In this document: in pieces, positions 1 through 6,913 of the stretch | Numbering within the stretch: the first letter of the stretch is position 1 | Layout: each line of letters opens with the position of its first letter | Assembly (NCBI GenBank): GCA_937899055.1 | Contig: CALBPX010000039.1 | Span: 1-10,052, forward strand | From: an uncultured Bacteroidales bacterium | Lineage (GTDB): Bacteria > Bacteroidota > Bacteroidia > Bacteroidales > UBA932 | Length of the DNA: 10,052 nt | Direction of reading: 5' to 3' | Program-made: the position numbers and the translations under genes | Notes under the pieces: model-generated | The model's database searches: none | What the model saw: only the letters and a program-made list of their open reading frames with translations | Told to the model about the DNA's origin: nothing

Positions 1-2
1 AG

Positions 3-2729
3 GATTCCCTCCTGAGACCATCAGGAAGATGGAGACTTACACGCTACGACAGGGCCAACCGCCCGATAGAAACTCTTCTCACCCAACAGAGCGTCAGCGA
101 AGCACAGATGAGAGGCTACTTCTCATACGAGACAGTCCAGGCATATCTCGCACAGCATCCAGACTCACCGTTCACCTCTCCTGTATATGACCTATCTGAC
201 AACATCTCCCTGACAAAGACAGAGATTGGTCAGACAGCATATCGGTTTGATATTCCGGGAGGAAATGTCAGTGGAATTCAAAGTGATACGGTTAGGATAG
301 CTTTCTCTCCGGAAGACGGAACAATCTCAACATCCGATGTAGACGCCTCCAAATACGCATCCGTACTCTGGGAGAGGACGGCTATGACAATGTCAAAAGA
401 CGGAGTTCTGACGGGTATTGCGGAAGACGGGAGTTCCAATCCAGGAACAATTTCTCAGTCTGACATACAGTACAGATACACTGCCTGGTTCTATGACTGC
501 TATGCAAGGCCTGTACAGACAGTGACCCTCTATCCGGACGGGACAAGGCTTATCTCCTCCACACGATACAACTACACTGGTCTTCCCTTAAGGCAGACAT
601 CAAGGCTCCAGGTACCACAGGGAACAACAACAGGTACTGACACTTTGAATGTGGTTCTTACGGAAACCTTCACTTACGATAAGCGTGGAAGGATGCTTAC
701 GTCCAATGCCGCAATGCAGACTTTCAACTCGTTTGTTGAGAGCGGAATTCTGACATATTCAGACACTCTTTCTTCAGCAGCTTCGGCAACTTACTCTTAC
801 GATGACCTGGGTCATCTTACGGGCAAAACCCTTGGAGGAAATCTCAGCCAGACTCTTTCTTACAACATCCAGGACTGGCTGACCGCAATGCAGACAAAGC
901 AGGGAACGACAAATGTCTTTTCACAGGCTCTGCGGTACTACAATCCTGTAAAGCCAAACACCACTGCTCTTTATTCCGGAAACATCTCCGAATGGGAGGC
1001 GGTCCAGGGAACAAATACGGCAAGCACATACGGTTTCACATATGACACGCAGGGAAGGCTCACATCTTCTGACCGCTATGACGGGACATCTACAACAGTT
1101 TCCCAGCTTTACACGGAAAGAAACCTTTCTTACGACAGAAACGGAAACATAACATCTCTGCAACGCTATGGTTCAAACGCTGCAGCTCCGATGCATAACT
1201 TCACATATTCATATTTCGGAGACAAGCTTTCTTATCTTACCAGATGGGCAGGGGACGTTGCCATGAATACTCCCTATTCGTATGACGGAAATGGGAACAT
1301 GACCTATGACGGAGATCAGCAGATAGTACTCTGTTACGACGTCAACAATCTGGTTCATAAGGTAAAGAAGATAAACTACAGCCAAAGTCCTGCTCCGCAG
1401 GAGGAGCTGACAGCCACATGTTCTTACTTTGCTGACGGAACAAAATACGCAGTAACAGATACCACCGGAGCCAGCAGACTTTACATAGGGCCGTTCACAC
1501 TGGTAAGGAAGCAGTATGCAAATGCAAGCTCTGGAAGTGGTGGAAATTATTTAACTCTTTTGGAATCAGCTGACGTACTGGGTTCTGATGCAAGGTTCGC
1601 TTTTGCTGCAACTCCGCAGAATCCATCGGGTTCAGACACAACCTATACTATCGCTTATGAAACCCTCTACCTGCTAAAAGACCACTTGGGAAGCATAAGG
1701 GCTATAACGGACAGCAGTGGAAATCCATTGGAAAGGAACGATTACTATCCCTATGGATTCAGAACCGATCTCGGAAGAAGCTACCCTTCAACACCAGACA
1801 AGTACAGGGTGAGGATGCCGGCTTCTCTGGCTTCATTCAGCCAGAACGGCACCAGCTATCCTGCAGTGTTATCCCCTACCGGGAAGTTTCTCCCTTACCG
1901 CCTGCTCTACAACGGCAAGGAACTCCAGATGGTGACACAGACAAGGTTTGTAGATTATGGAGCAAGGATGCTGGACCCAGTGATTGCAAGATGGAACGGA
2001 ATGGACCCTATGGCGGAGAAGTACCTGCCTATGACACCGTATAACTATTGTGCTGGAAATCCTATATTATTCATTGATTTAAACGGAACTATAATCAATG
2101 ATTCAACAGGCTTGCTTGAAGAATATATTAGACAGTTGAATAGAATAATTAAACACTATAAGAATATTGATGACAGAGTATCCAATATTTTTCAAGATGT
2201 TTTGAAGGAAATAAATGTCCTGCAGAAGTCAGAACAAGTTTACAATATAACTAACGATAGAATATCTTCTATAAAGTATGATATTTCATCACATGAAATA
2301 AATATTTATGCCGGCAATATTTTCTCCCTATCGCACGAACTTCTACACGCCTATCAATATGAGAATGGTGAGATATCCTTTGACGCCAAAGGAGAAGGCG
2401 GCCTTCTTTATGATATTGAAGATGAAGTTGCTACTTATAACCGACAGGCATCACTACTAGCAGTATTCTCGTACGATGAAAATACTGACAAAATTTATGA
2501 TACATTTAAAATAGGAATAAGCGACAGACAATACAATAGAAAGGCTGTTGAGGCTTTGGGAAATAGAGAGAATATTTCTTATAACAGTCTGCCACATATA
2601 AAAATTGATTTAAGCTCGAATAAAGGCATGTATATTAGAATGCTGAATAGAGTTAGAGGAATAAAGGGTGGAGTGGCAAAAGCTATGCCGTATCAGTACT
2701 ATAAATATTGGGAAATTGATTATTATTAA
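3..2729 (+). CDS. RHS-repeat protein with RHS core and C-terminal zinc-metallopeptidase-like tip (5' partial)
   Basis: The reading frame is open from base 3 with no stop, and the codons before the first in-window ATG (108) already read like RHS sequence (TRYDRANRPIETLL), so the true start lies upstream. Numbering from the Met at 108, YD repeats are scattered over about residues 120-430 (TYDKRGRM, SYDDLGHL, TYDTQGRL, SYDRNGNI, SYDGNGNM). DHLGSIRAI precedes the RHS-associated core at about 601-660, which has YNGKEL at 601, DYGARMLDPVIARW, MDPMAEKY and a closing NPILFIDLNG. Residues 661-873 are an unrelated tip containing HELLH (743-747) followed by AYQ, then E771/E773 in IEDEVATY, the layout of a gluzincin-type active site. 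RHS proteins are large secreted or surface shells that carry swappable toxic tips. The protease activity, its target and the export route are inferred. The RHS assignment is firm; the toxin role is likely but unproven. Confidence 0.9.
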   Translation, partial: DSLLRPSGRWRLTRYDRANRPIETLLTQQSVSEAQMRGYFSYETVQAYLAQHPDSPFTSPVYDLSDNISLTKTEIGQTAYRFDIPGGNVSGIQSDTVRIAFSPEDGTISTSDVDASKYASVLWERTAMTMSKDGVLTGIAEDGSSNPGTISQSDIQYRYTAWFYDCYARPVQTVTLYPDGTRLISSTRYNYTGLPLRQTSRLQVPQGTTTGTDTLNVVLTETFTYDKRGRMLTSNAAMQTFNSFVESGILTYSDTLSSAASATYSYDDLGHLTGKTLGGNLSQTLSYNIQDWLTAMQTKQGTTNVFSQALRYYNPVKPNTTALYSGNISEWEAVQGTNTASTYGFTYDTQGRLTSSDRYDGTSTTVSQLYTERNLSYDRNGNITSLQRYGSNAAAPMHNFTYSYFGDKLSYLTRWAGDVAMNTPYSYDGNGNMTYDGDQQIVLCYDVNNLVHKVKKINYSQSPAPQEELTATCSYFADGTKYAVTDTTGASRLYIGPFTLVRKQYANASSGSGGNYLTLLESADVLGSDARFAFAATPQNPSGSDTTYTIAYETLYLLKDHLGSIRAITDSSGNPLERNDYYPYGFRTDLGRSYPSTPDKYRVRMPASLASFSQNGTSYPAVLSPTGKFLPYRLLYNGKELQMVTQTRFVDYGARMLDPVIARWNGMDPMAEKYLPMTPYNYCAGNPILFIDLNGTIINDSTGLLEEYIRQLNRIIKHYKNIDDRVSNIFQDVLKEINVLQKSEQVYNITNDRISSIKYDISSHEINIYAGNIFSLSHELLHAYQYENGEISFDAKGEGGLLYDIEDEVATYNRQASLLAVFSYDENTDKIYDTFKIGISDRQYNRKAVEALGNRENISYNSLPHIKIDLSSNKGMYIRMLNRVRGIKGGVAKAMPYQYYKYWEIDYY
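2088..2726 (+). other. Variable C-terminal tip domain of the RHS protein (predicted metallopeptidase)
   Basis: This is the part of the RHS reading frame after the core-closing DLNG motif. Base composition changes at the junction: bases 1921-1980 in the core hold 29 G+C of 60, while 2101-2160 hold 16 of 60. The domain begins with a charged, probably helical stretch. The HELLHAYQ motif lies at 2334-2357 and the acidic cluster IEDEVATY at 2415-2438. The spacing of about 24 residues between the second His and the Glu suits a third zinc ligand in gluzincin-like peptidases. It recalls NleD/M91-type effectors and the metallopeptidase tips described for polymorphic toxins, but I cannot assign a family. 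The AT-rich composition matches the two genes downstream and suggests that tip and followers arrived together. Confidence 0.7.
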
Positions 2730-2745
2730 GTCTTCTTTGAGAAAT

Positions 2746-3603
2746 ATGAAACACTGGCCAAGATTTATAATTTGTTCATCTTTACTTGTTTTTAGCATCA
2801 TTAAAGCCTTTAGCCAAGAAAACATGGTAGATAATCATCTCTATTTTGCTGATACAGAAGACCCAACTGATCTTGCTATGCCAGGCATTAACTTTCCCGG
2901 TCAAGGAATCACAAGTCTATATTTTTTTAAAAAAGACAGCCTTCACATGATGTCCTATTCGAATATCTATAGAGCCCTTGATATATCTATTCTTATGCCA
3001 TTCTACAAGCGTACGGACATGAACCTACAAATTGATTCTGGCAGAAGGAATAATGATTTTTTTATATACAAGATAAAAAACAGCAATACTTCTGCTCTTT
3101 ATGAATATACTTCAAAAAAAATTTTCGGAAAAAAAATAAAGATTACCGTAAAAAATCAAAACGAAGAACTTATTATGTTTGATGCCAAATTAGTATCATC
3201 AGTTTTTCGTGAATCCCAATCTCATTATTTTCAATATGGACACACCGTTTTCAGATACAACGACAGAAAGAAACTTGAAGCTGTTCTAATATCAGTTCCC
3301 TCAGGCGACTATACCATGGCGTGGCCCTTGAAAATAGACCTTTTGGCCAATGAGGACAACTGTTACGAGATAACTATAAATGACAAAAGCATTGTAATAG
3401 ATAATATGGGCGTTTTCATTTCACAAACCCAAGATAAAGAGAGCTATTTAAATATGGGGTTACATCTGTTCAAATTCAAATTGTATGACAAGAAATCTTA
3501 TTGTAGTATTATAGAAATACTTGAAGACATGTATTCTCGCAGTGAAAGAAAAGGTCTTCATCTGATAAAGTACTTGCCAGAGCAGTCTAAAACACACAAA
3601 TAG
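2746..3603 (+). CDS. Exported protein of unknown family; candidate immunity/accessory protein for the RHS tip
   Basis: I do not recognise this 285-residue protein. The chosen ATG at 2746 lies 16 bases after the RHS stop and places a signal peptide at the N terminus: basic MKHWPR, a hydrophobic core FIICSSLLVFSII, and a likely signal peptidase I site at AFS|Q (after residue 23). An in-frame ATG at 2668 would overlap the RHS gene by 62 bases and bury the signal peptide, so it is less likely. The mature part looks mainly beta-type, with alternating hydrophobic and polar residues and many Tyr, Phe, Lys and Asn. No catalytic motif is visible. Composition is AT-rich, like the RHS tip. Position straight after a toxin-like tip suggests an immunity or accessory role in the periplasm. 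That is inference from context only. Confidence 0.75.
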   Translation: MKHWPRFIICSSLLVFSIIKAFSQENMVDNHLYFADTEDPTDLAMPGINFPGQGITSLYFFKKDSLHMMSYSNIYRALDISILMPFYKRTDMNLQIDSGRRNNDFFIYKIKNSNTSALYEYTSKKIFGKKIKITVKNQNEELIMFDAKLVSSVFRESQSHYFQYGHTVFRYNDRKKLEAVLISVPSGDYTMAWPLKIDLLANEDNCYEITINDKSIVIDNMGVFISQTQDKESYLNMGLHLFKFKLYDKKSYCSIIEILEDMYSRSERKGLHLIKYLPEQSKTHK

Positions 3604-3624
3604 GAAAAGAGCAAACATGGTATT

Positions 3625-4143
3625 ATGGTTAAGAAAATTTCATTGATAATTTCGGTTCTCGCTTCCTTTACAGGATTCTCATGTTCAATAAATACAAAAA
3701 TTCCTGACGTTGTCAGTATGTACAAGCTCCAACTTAAAGATTCTGTGGGATATCCAGAGTATATTCTTATATATGAGCCCTATCATACAATGGAGATTTA
3801 TACTCCTTATTTTGCGTCATTGAAAGTAACTGGAAACTTTACTGTTAGAAAGGATACCCTATTTTTTAAGCCTTACTTGTTGAGTAAATTACATGACAAG
3901 GAGGTCGTAAAATATGACACCGACAAAGATTTTCTGGACTCTCTTGGTTTATCCTACCATCCATTCAATTTGCCAAGGCAGTTCCTGATAAAAAAGAAGT
4001 ATTTGATAGAAATCACCACATATAATGAAGAAACTGACTGGTGGTATAGCAGAATAAATCAACCTTTTGTCAAATGGTATTTATACAACTCAATAATGAT
4101 ACCTAAGAATATAATCAAACGAAAATTCAAAAAAACTAAATAG
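3625..4143 (+). CDS. Predicted lipoprotein of unknown family; second candidate immunity protein
   Basis: This 172-residue protein is not recognised. Its N terminus has a short basic n-region (MVKK), a hydrophobic run (ISLIISVLASF) and a Cys at residue 20 in TGFSC, consistent with a lipoprotein signal with a loose lipobox. The residues after Cys (SINTK) are not acidic, so the typical surface-export signal of Bacteroidota lipoproteins is not evident and a periplasm-facing anchor seems more likely. The mature part is rich in Tyr, Phe and Lys and ends in a basic tail (RKFKKTK). The start lies 21 bases after the stop of the preceding exported protein, and an ATG at 3617 is out of frame. The AT-rich composition is shared with that gene and the RHS tip. 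It may be a second immunity protein or an orphan left from an earlier tip. Confidence 0.75.
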   Translation: MVKKISLIISVLASFTGFSCSINTKIPDVVSMYKLQLKDSVGYPEYILIYEPYHTMEIYTPYFASLKVTGNFTVRKDTLFFKPYLLSKLHDKEVVKYDTDKDFLDSLGLSYHPFNLPRQFLIKKKYLIEITTYNEETDWWYSRINQPFVKWYLYNSIMIPKNIIKRKFKKTK

Positions 4144-4256
4144 TCGCACCTTTGTAGCTCCCCATTCTTCTTGCATTCGACAATTTACTTTAATACCCGA
4201 GCTTCCCATCGAGATGAAAAGAAACTTCCATATAATAAGGATATGACACGGTGCAA

Positions 4257-4358
4257 GGCAACTCTGCGGAAGCCTTAGGTTCAGACGCAAGGTTTGCCTT
4301 TACGGTAACTCCGCAAAACACCTCCGGCACAGATACGACATACACAGTAGCTTACGAT
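4257..4358 (+). pseudogene. Fragment of a second RHS gene
   Basis: Read in the frame starting at 4257, this stretch gives LGSDARFAF..TPQN.SG.DTTYT.AY, a close relative of residues 490-518 of the intact RHS protein upstream (bases 1575-1661). My hand alignment over 29 codons (4272-4358) finds 22 identical residues and no gap. It has 27 differing bases of 87, most of them at third codon positions and silent, so the copy diverged while still coding. A stop in the same frame lies just upstream (4236-4238), the similarity ends abruptly at 4358, and the frame closes at 4386-4388. The piece comes from before the RHS core, so it is not an orphan core-plus-tip cassette but a remnant of a deleted or displaced RHS gene. 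Confidence 0.8.
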
Positions 4359-4360
4359 AA

Positions 4361-4426
4361 TGTCCCAAAAAGTGTGTCCGCCAGATAAAAAGGTTTGATT
4401 ATAGTGTCCCGTAAAATCGGACCACT
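4361..4426. repeat. TGTCCC-containing imperfect repeats and a small inverted repeat
   Basis: The RHS fragment ends at a stretch where TGTCCC(2 nt)AAA occurs twice in direct orientation, at 4361 and 4405. The second copy is also part of an imperfect inverted repeat, AGTGTCC (4403-4409) against GGACCACT (4419-4426), with one bulged base and a 9-base loop. It lies in the gap between convergent genes, 5 bases from the stop of the DUF4301 gene. It could be the remnant end of an insertion element that truncated the RHS copy, or a weak hairpin ending the minus-strand operon. No transposase is present and there is no good T run next to the hairpin on either strand, so neither reading is secure. Confidence 0.35.
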
Positions 4427-4430
4427 ACAT

Positions 4431-5579
4431 CTATTGGTGGACAGGTCTAAGAAGATCGATCACGGTCTTGACGGGATTGAAAGTAGATATCGGAACTTCC
4501 ACGAATATTGTGTGCCAGCGGCTCATTGAGCCGTTCCACAGGCCGGGGAGTTCCGTGTATTTTGCCTTTCGTCCGGCAAAGGTCTTTTCTACACTCAGAC
4601 CGGTGGTTGGGTCTGTAAACTGCTGTAGATCAAATTTGTTGCCGTTACTGTCCTTTATACAGCACACAATATCCACCGGGTTGAAATGAGTGGAGTTCTT
4701 CATAAGTGACTTGTCTTTGATCTGAACGCTTTCCAGAATCTGGAGAGACATGCTGCCATCTTTTTCACGGCAGACGAAAGGTCCTCCGCCGGGTTCACCT
4801 TCGTTCCTGACCATACCGCAGATTCTGAGGGGGCGGTCCATTTTGCCTTTCAGACTGTCTTTCAGACAGATGGCCATTCCAAGCAGAATCTTCTTCCATT
4901 TTACCGTATCGGCCAGGAAAGGTTCCTTTACAACATTGTCTATGTTCTTGATGAAGATGAAGTCCTCGTTGCAGAGAGCAAGGTTTTTAAGGAGAGCTCC
5001 GTGTCCGGCAGGGCGTTTGAGAATTGAGCCGTCTTCCTTTAGGAATGGATTGCCCGCTTCATCGTAGGCAATAACGTCTGTGGAGTGGTCCTGGGTTGTG
5101 AAAACAGCATCGTAGATGCAGTTATATCTGTTCTCATAGCCGGCCCTGAATTTGTTGAACAAGGTTTTGAATGCCTCCAGATGTTCCTCTGAAACAGTGA
5201 AATGCAGTCTAACCTTGCCGTCTTTGCACTTGGCATACTTAGCACCTTCCACAAGATGTTCCTCAAGAGGAGTCCTTACAAACATCTCATAGCGGTGGAA
5301 CGGAAGAAGACCCTTTGGTGTGGAAGCCAGAATGTCTCGGTCTATGGAAAAATCTATCGGAGTCTTTGCCTTGAGTTCCTGCCTCAGGCGGTCGGCCTCT
5401 ATTCCTTCATCATACAGAGGCTTGAACATTCTGGTAGCAGCTCCGCTGGCAGGAGTGAATTTGCATAAAGAGCCATCAAAGGACTCAGCGGTTTCCAGAT
5501 ACTTCGTCTCTTCTTCGGGTGTGAGCTTAAGGATGGTTCCGTCTTCCAGACTGGCAGCTTTTTCAATAATCAAACTCAT
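4431..5579 (-). CDS. DUF4301 family protein
   Basis: The 382-residue product matches what I remember of the DUF4301 family of Bacteroidota: KFTPASGAATRMF near the N terminus (motif about 43-51), RPAGHGALL (189-197), IKNIDNV (210-216), GEPGGGPF (261-268), THFNPVD (297-303), LPGLWNGSM (344-352) and a closing FNPVKTVIDLLRPVHQ. Family function is unknown to me. The Gly/Arg N-terminal motif, the GHG motif and the N-x-DN motif resemble those of UDP-sugar pyrophosphorylases, which hints at a nucleotidyltransferase-like fold. I chose the ATG at 5579, which overlaps the end of pdxB by 17 bases. A TTG at 5612 would add 11 residues and lengthen the overlap to 50 bases. Members I recall are longer (around 500 residues), so this is a short version. 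It is the last gene of the recF operon. Confidence 0.85.
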   Translation of the reverse strand: MSLIIEKAASLEDGTILKLTPEEETKYLETAESFDGSLCKFTPASGAATRMFKPLYDEGIEADRLRQELKAKTPIDFSIDRDILASTPKGLLPFHRYEMFVRTPLEEHLVEGAKYAKCKDGKVRLHFTVSEEHLEAFKTLFNKFRAGYENRYNCIYDAVFTTQDHSTDVIAYDEAGNPFLKEDGSILKRPAGHGALLKNLALCNEDFIFIKNIDNVVKEPFLADTVKWKKILLGMAICLKDSLKGKMDRPLRICGMVRNEGEPGGGPFVCREKDGSMSLQILESVQIKDKSLMKNSTHFNPVDIVCCIKDSNGNKFDLQQFTDPTTGLSVEKTFAGRKAKYTELPGLWNGSMSRWHTIFVEVPISTFNPVKTVIDLLRPVHQ

Positions 5580-6621
5580 GGCGATAGATGTATTCTTTTC
5601 TAAGTTTCTCAAAGTTTTCCGGGTGTTCTCTCAGGGCATTGTCCAGCTCGGCGATTGGGAAGAAATCAAGAAGCTGTGATTTAAGATTTCCCTCTGTATC
5701 AAGATGATGTCTTTCGTCTTCTTTATGGCAAGTGAAGCTCTTCAGAGAATCAATGCCGGCAAAAGCGGCCATTGCCCTGACAACGGCATCCGTGGCGTTC
5801 TGCTTGCCTTCAACGGAATAGCCCGCAATATGTGGAGTGGCAAGGGCTGCTCTGTCCAAAACCCTTTCGTTGATAGCCGGCTCGCAGTTCCAGACATCGC
5901 TGAGGAAAAGCCCAGGTTTCTTTGATGCAAGCAGGGCATCATCGTCCACAACAGGGCCCCTGGACGCATTTATCAGATGGGCTCCTTTCTTGAGCGTCTG
6001 AAAGAAATGCTTTCCTGCCAAACCTACGGTGGAACTGTTGAGCGGAGTATGAAGGGTCAGGATATCGGAGTTTTCCAGGACATCTTCCAATTCAAAGTAT
6101 TCTATGGCGGAGTCGGCTGAGAACAGGCCTTCTCCAATAAGGCGCTGCTGCTCGGCCTGCTTCGGAGGATCGTTACGCATAACCCTCATACCTAAAGCCT
6201 TGGCAAGACGGGCCACTTTTTCTCCCACATTGCCGGCTCCTATCACCCCCATCGTCAGATTGCTTCTTTGGCAGGCATCTTCCAAAAGGAGGCCGCAGGC
6301 TGCCATGGCAGTAAAGACATATTGCATTACTGCGGCCGAATTGCAGCCAGGAGCGCTTGCAACCCCTATTCCGCACGCCTGGCAATAATCCTTGTCTATA
6401 TGATCCTCACCTATGGTGGCCGAAGCTATAAAACATACGTTACTGTCTTCCAACAGAGCCTTGTTGCATTTTGTCCTTGTTCTGATTATCAGACATTTGG
6501 GAACTCCGCGATATCTTTCCAACACAGGACGGAAAGCATCCCCCGGAGCATATTCAACATCCATGTAAGGCTCCAGAACACCTTTAATATAAGGTATGGC
6601 GTTATCTATTACAACCAACAT
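5563..6621 (-). CDS. pdxB: 4-phosphoerythronate dehydrogenase (PdxB)
   Basis: This 352-residue protein is a D-2-hydroxyacid dehydrogenase of the PdxB type. The enzyme oxidises 4-phospho-D-erythronate to 2-oxo-3-hydroxy-4-phosphobutanoate in the DXP-dependent route to pyridoxal phosphate. Visible hallmarks are IIRTRTKCN (45-53), ASATIGEDHID (66-76), APGCNSAAVMQYV (90-102), the NAD-binding G128-x-G130-x-x-G133, LTLHTPL (188-194), INASRGPVVDD (217-227), DVWNCEPAIN and PHIAGYSVEGK. Expected catalytic residues are R221, E247 and H264, all present. The C-terminal part (about 290-352) corresponds to the extra dimerisation region that sets PdxB apart from other family members. Only one base separates its ATG from the stop of the DUF721 gene, and the DUF4301 gene overlaps its 3' end, so it is co-transcribed with both. 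Confidence 0.95.
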   Translation of the reverse strand: MLVVIDNAIPYIKGVLEPYMDVEYAPGDAFRPVLERYRGVPKCLIIRTRTKCNKALLEDSNVCFIASATIGEDHIDKDYCQACGIGVASAPGCNSAAVMQYVFTAMAACGLLLEDACQRSNLTMGVIGAGNVGEKVARLAKALGMRVMRNDPPKQAEQQRLIGEGLFSADSAIEYFELEDVLENSDILTLHTPLNSSTVGLAGKHFFQTLKKGAHLINASRGPVVDDDALLASKKPGLFLSDVWNCEPAINERVLDRAALATPHIAGYSVEGKQNATDAVVRAMAAFAGIDSLKSFTCHKEDERHHLDTEGNLKSQLLDFFPIAELDNALREHPENFEKLRKEYIYRHEFDY

Positions 6622-6622
6622 T

Positions 6623-6913
6623 CTACCTCAGAATAATTTTTTGTACAACGGCGCCCCCCAGCTTTTTGTTGAGCAGATATATTATAGATTTGGTGCGCCT
6701 CGACAGCAGGTTCCTCAGGACAGAAGAGCTCAGATTGACATACAACGTGCCGTCTTTGAAAAATCTTGATGAGGTTGCCCTGAGCACGCTGCCCTCCATA
6801 GTCTCATCCCAGCAACGGACCACACGGGCTCCCAATATGCCTTGATTGCGGCCTATGTCTGCCAGATAGTCCTGGATCAGATCTCCCAGTTTCCTGCTGC
6901 TCTGCTTTTTCAT
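6623..6913 (-). CDS. DUF721/DciA-like protein
   Basis: This small basic protein (96 residues) matches the DUF721 pattern: an N-terminal helix (KLGDLIQDYLADIG), a conserved Trp (W35) after VVRCW, and the segment LYVNLSSSVLRNLLSRR (57-73) followed by KLGGAVVQKIILR. Proteins with this domain include DciA, which in most bacteria lacking DnaC works with the replicative helicase DnaB at loading. Its start overlaps the recF stop as ATGA (6910-6913), suggesting translational coupling. A RecF-DUF721 pairing is what I recall from other Bacteroidota. Assignment to the domain family is good; a DciA role in this organism is inferred from the family and from the recF neighbour. Confidence 0.85.
   Translation of the reverse strand: MKKQSSRKLGDLIQDYLADIGRNQGILGARVVRCWDETMEGSVLRATSSRFFKDGTLYVNLSSSVLRNLLSRRTKSIIYLLNKKLGGAVVQKIILR

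Noticed and set aside
2668..2745. Upstream in-frame ATG extending the exported protein by 26 residues into the RHS gene
   Set aside because: It would put a non-signal segment ahead of a good signal peptide and overlap the RHS gene by 62 bases; the ATG at 2746 explains the N terminus better.
3114..3136. Two runs of eight A seven bases apart inside the exported protein gene, as a possible phase-variation site
   Set aside because: The gene is AT- and Lys-rich, the frame is intact, and short A runs are expected; there is no sign of a frameshifted state.
4090..4290. 66-codon minus-strand frame between the lipoprotein gene and the RHS fragment
   Set aside because: It overlaps the 3' end of the lipoprotein gene and antisense RHS fragment sequence. 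The product shows no motif, and the stretch 4144-4256 shows nothing else I can support.
5580..5612. TTG start for the DUF4301 gene at 5612
   Set aside because: It is a rare start codon that would lengthen the overlap with pdxB to 50 bases; the ATG at 5579 is simpler, though the longer form cannot be excluded.
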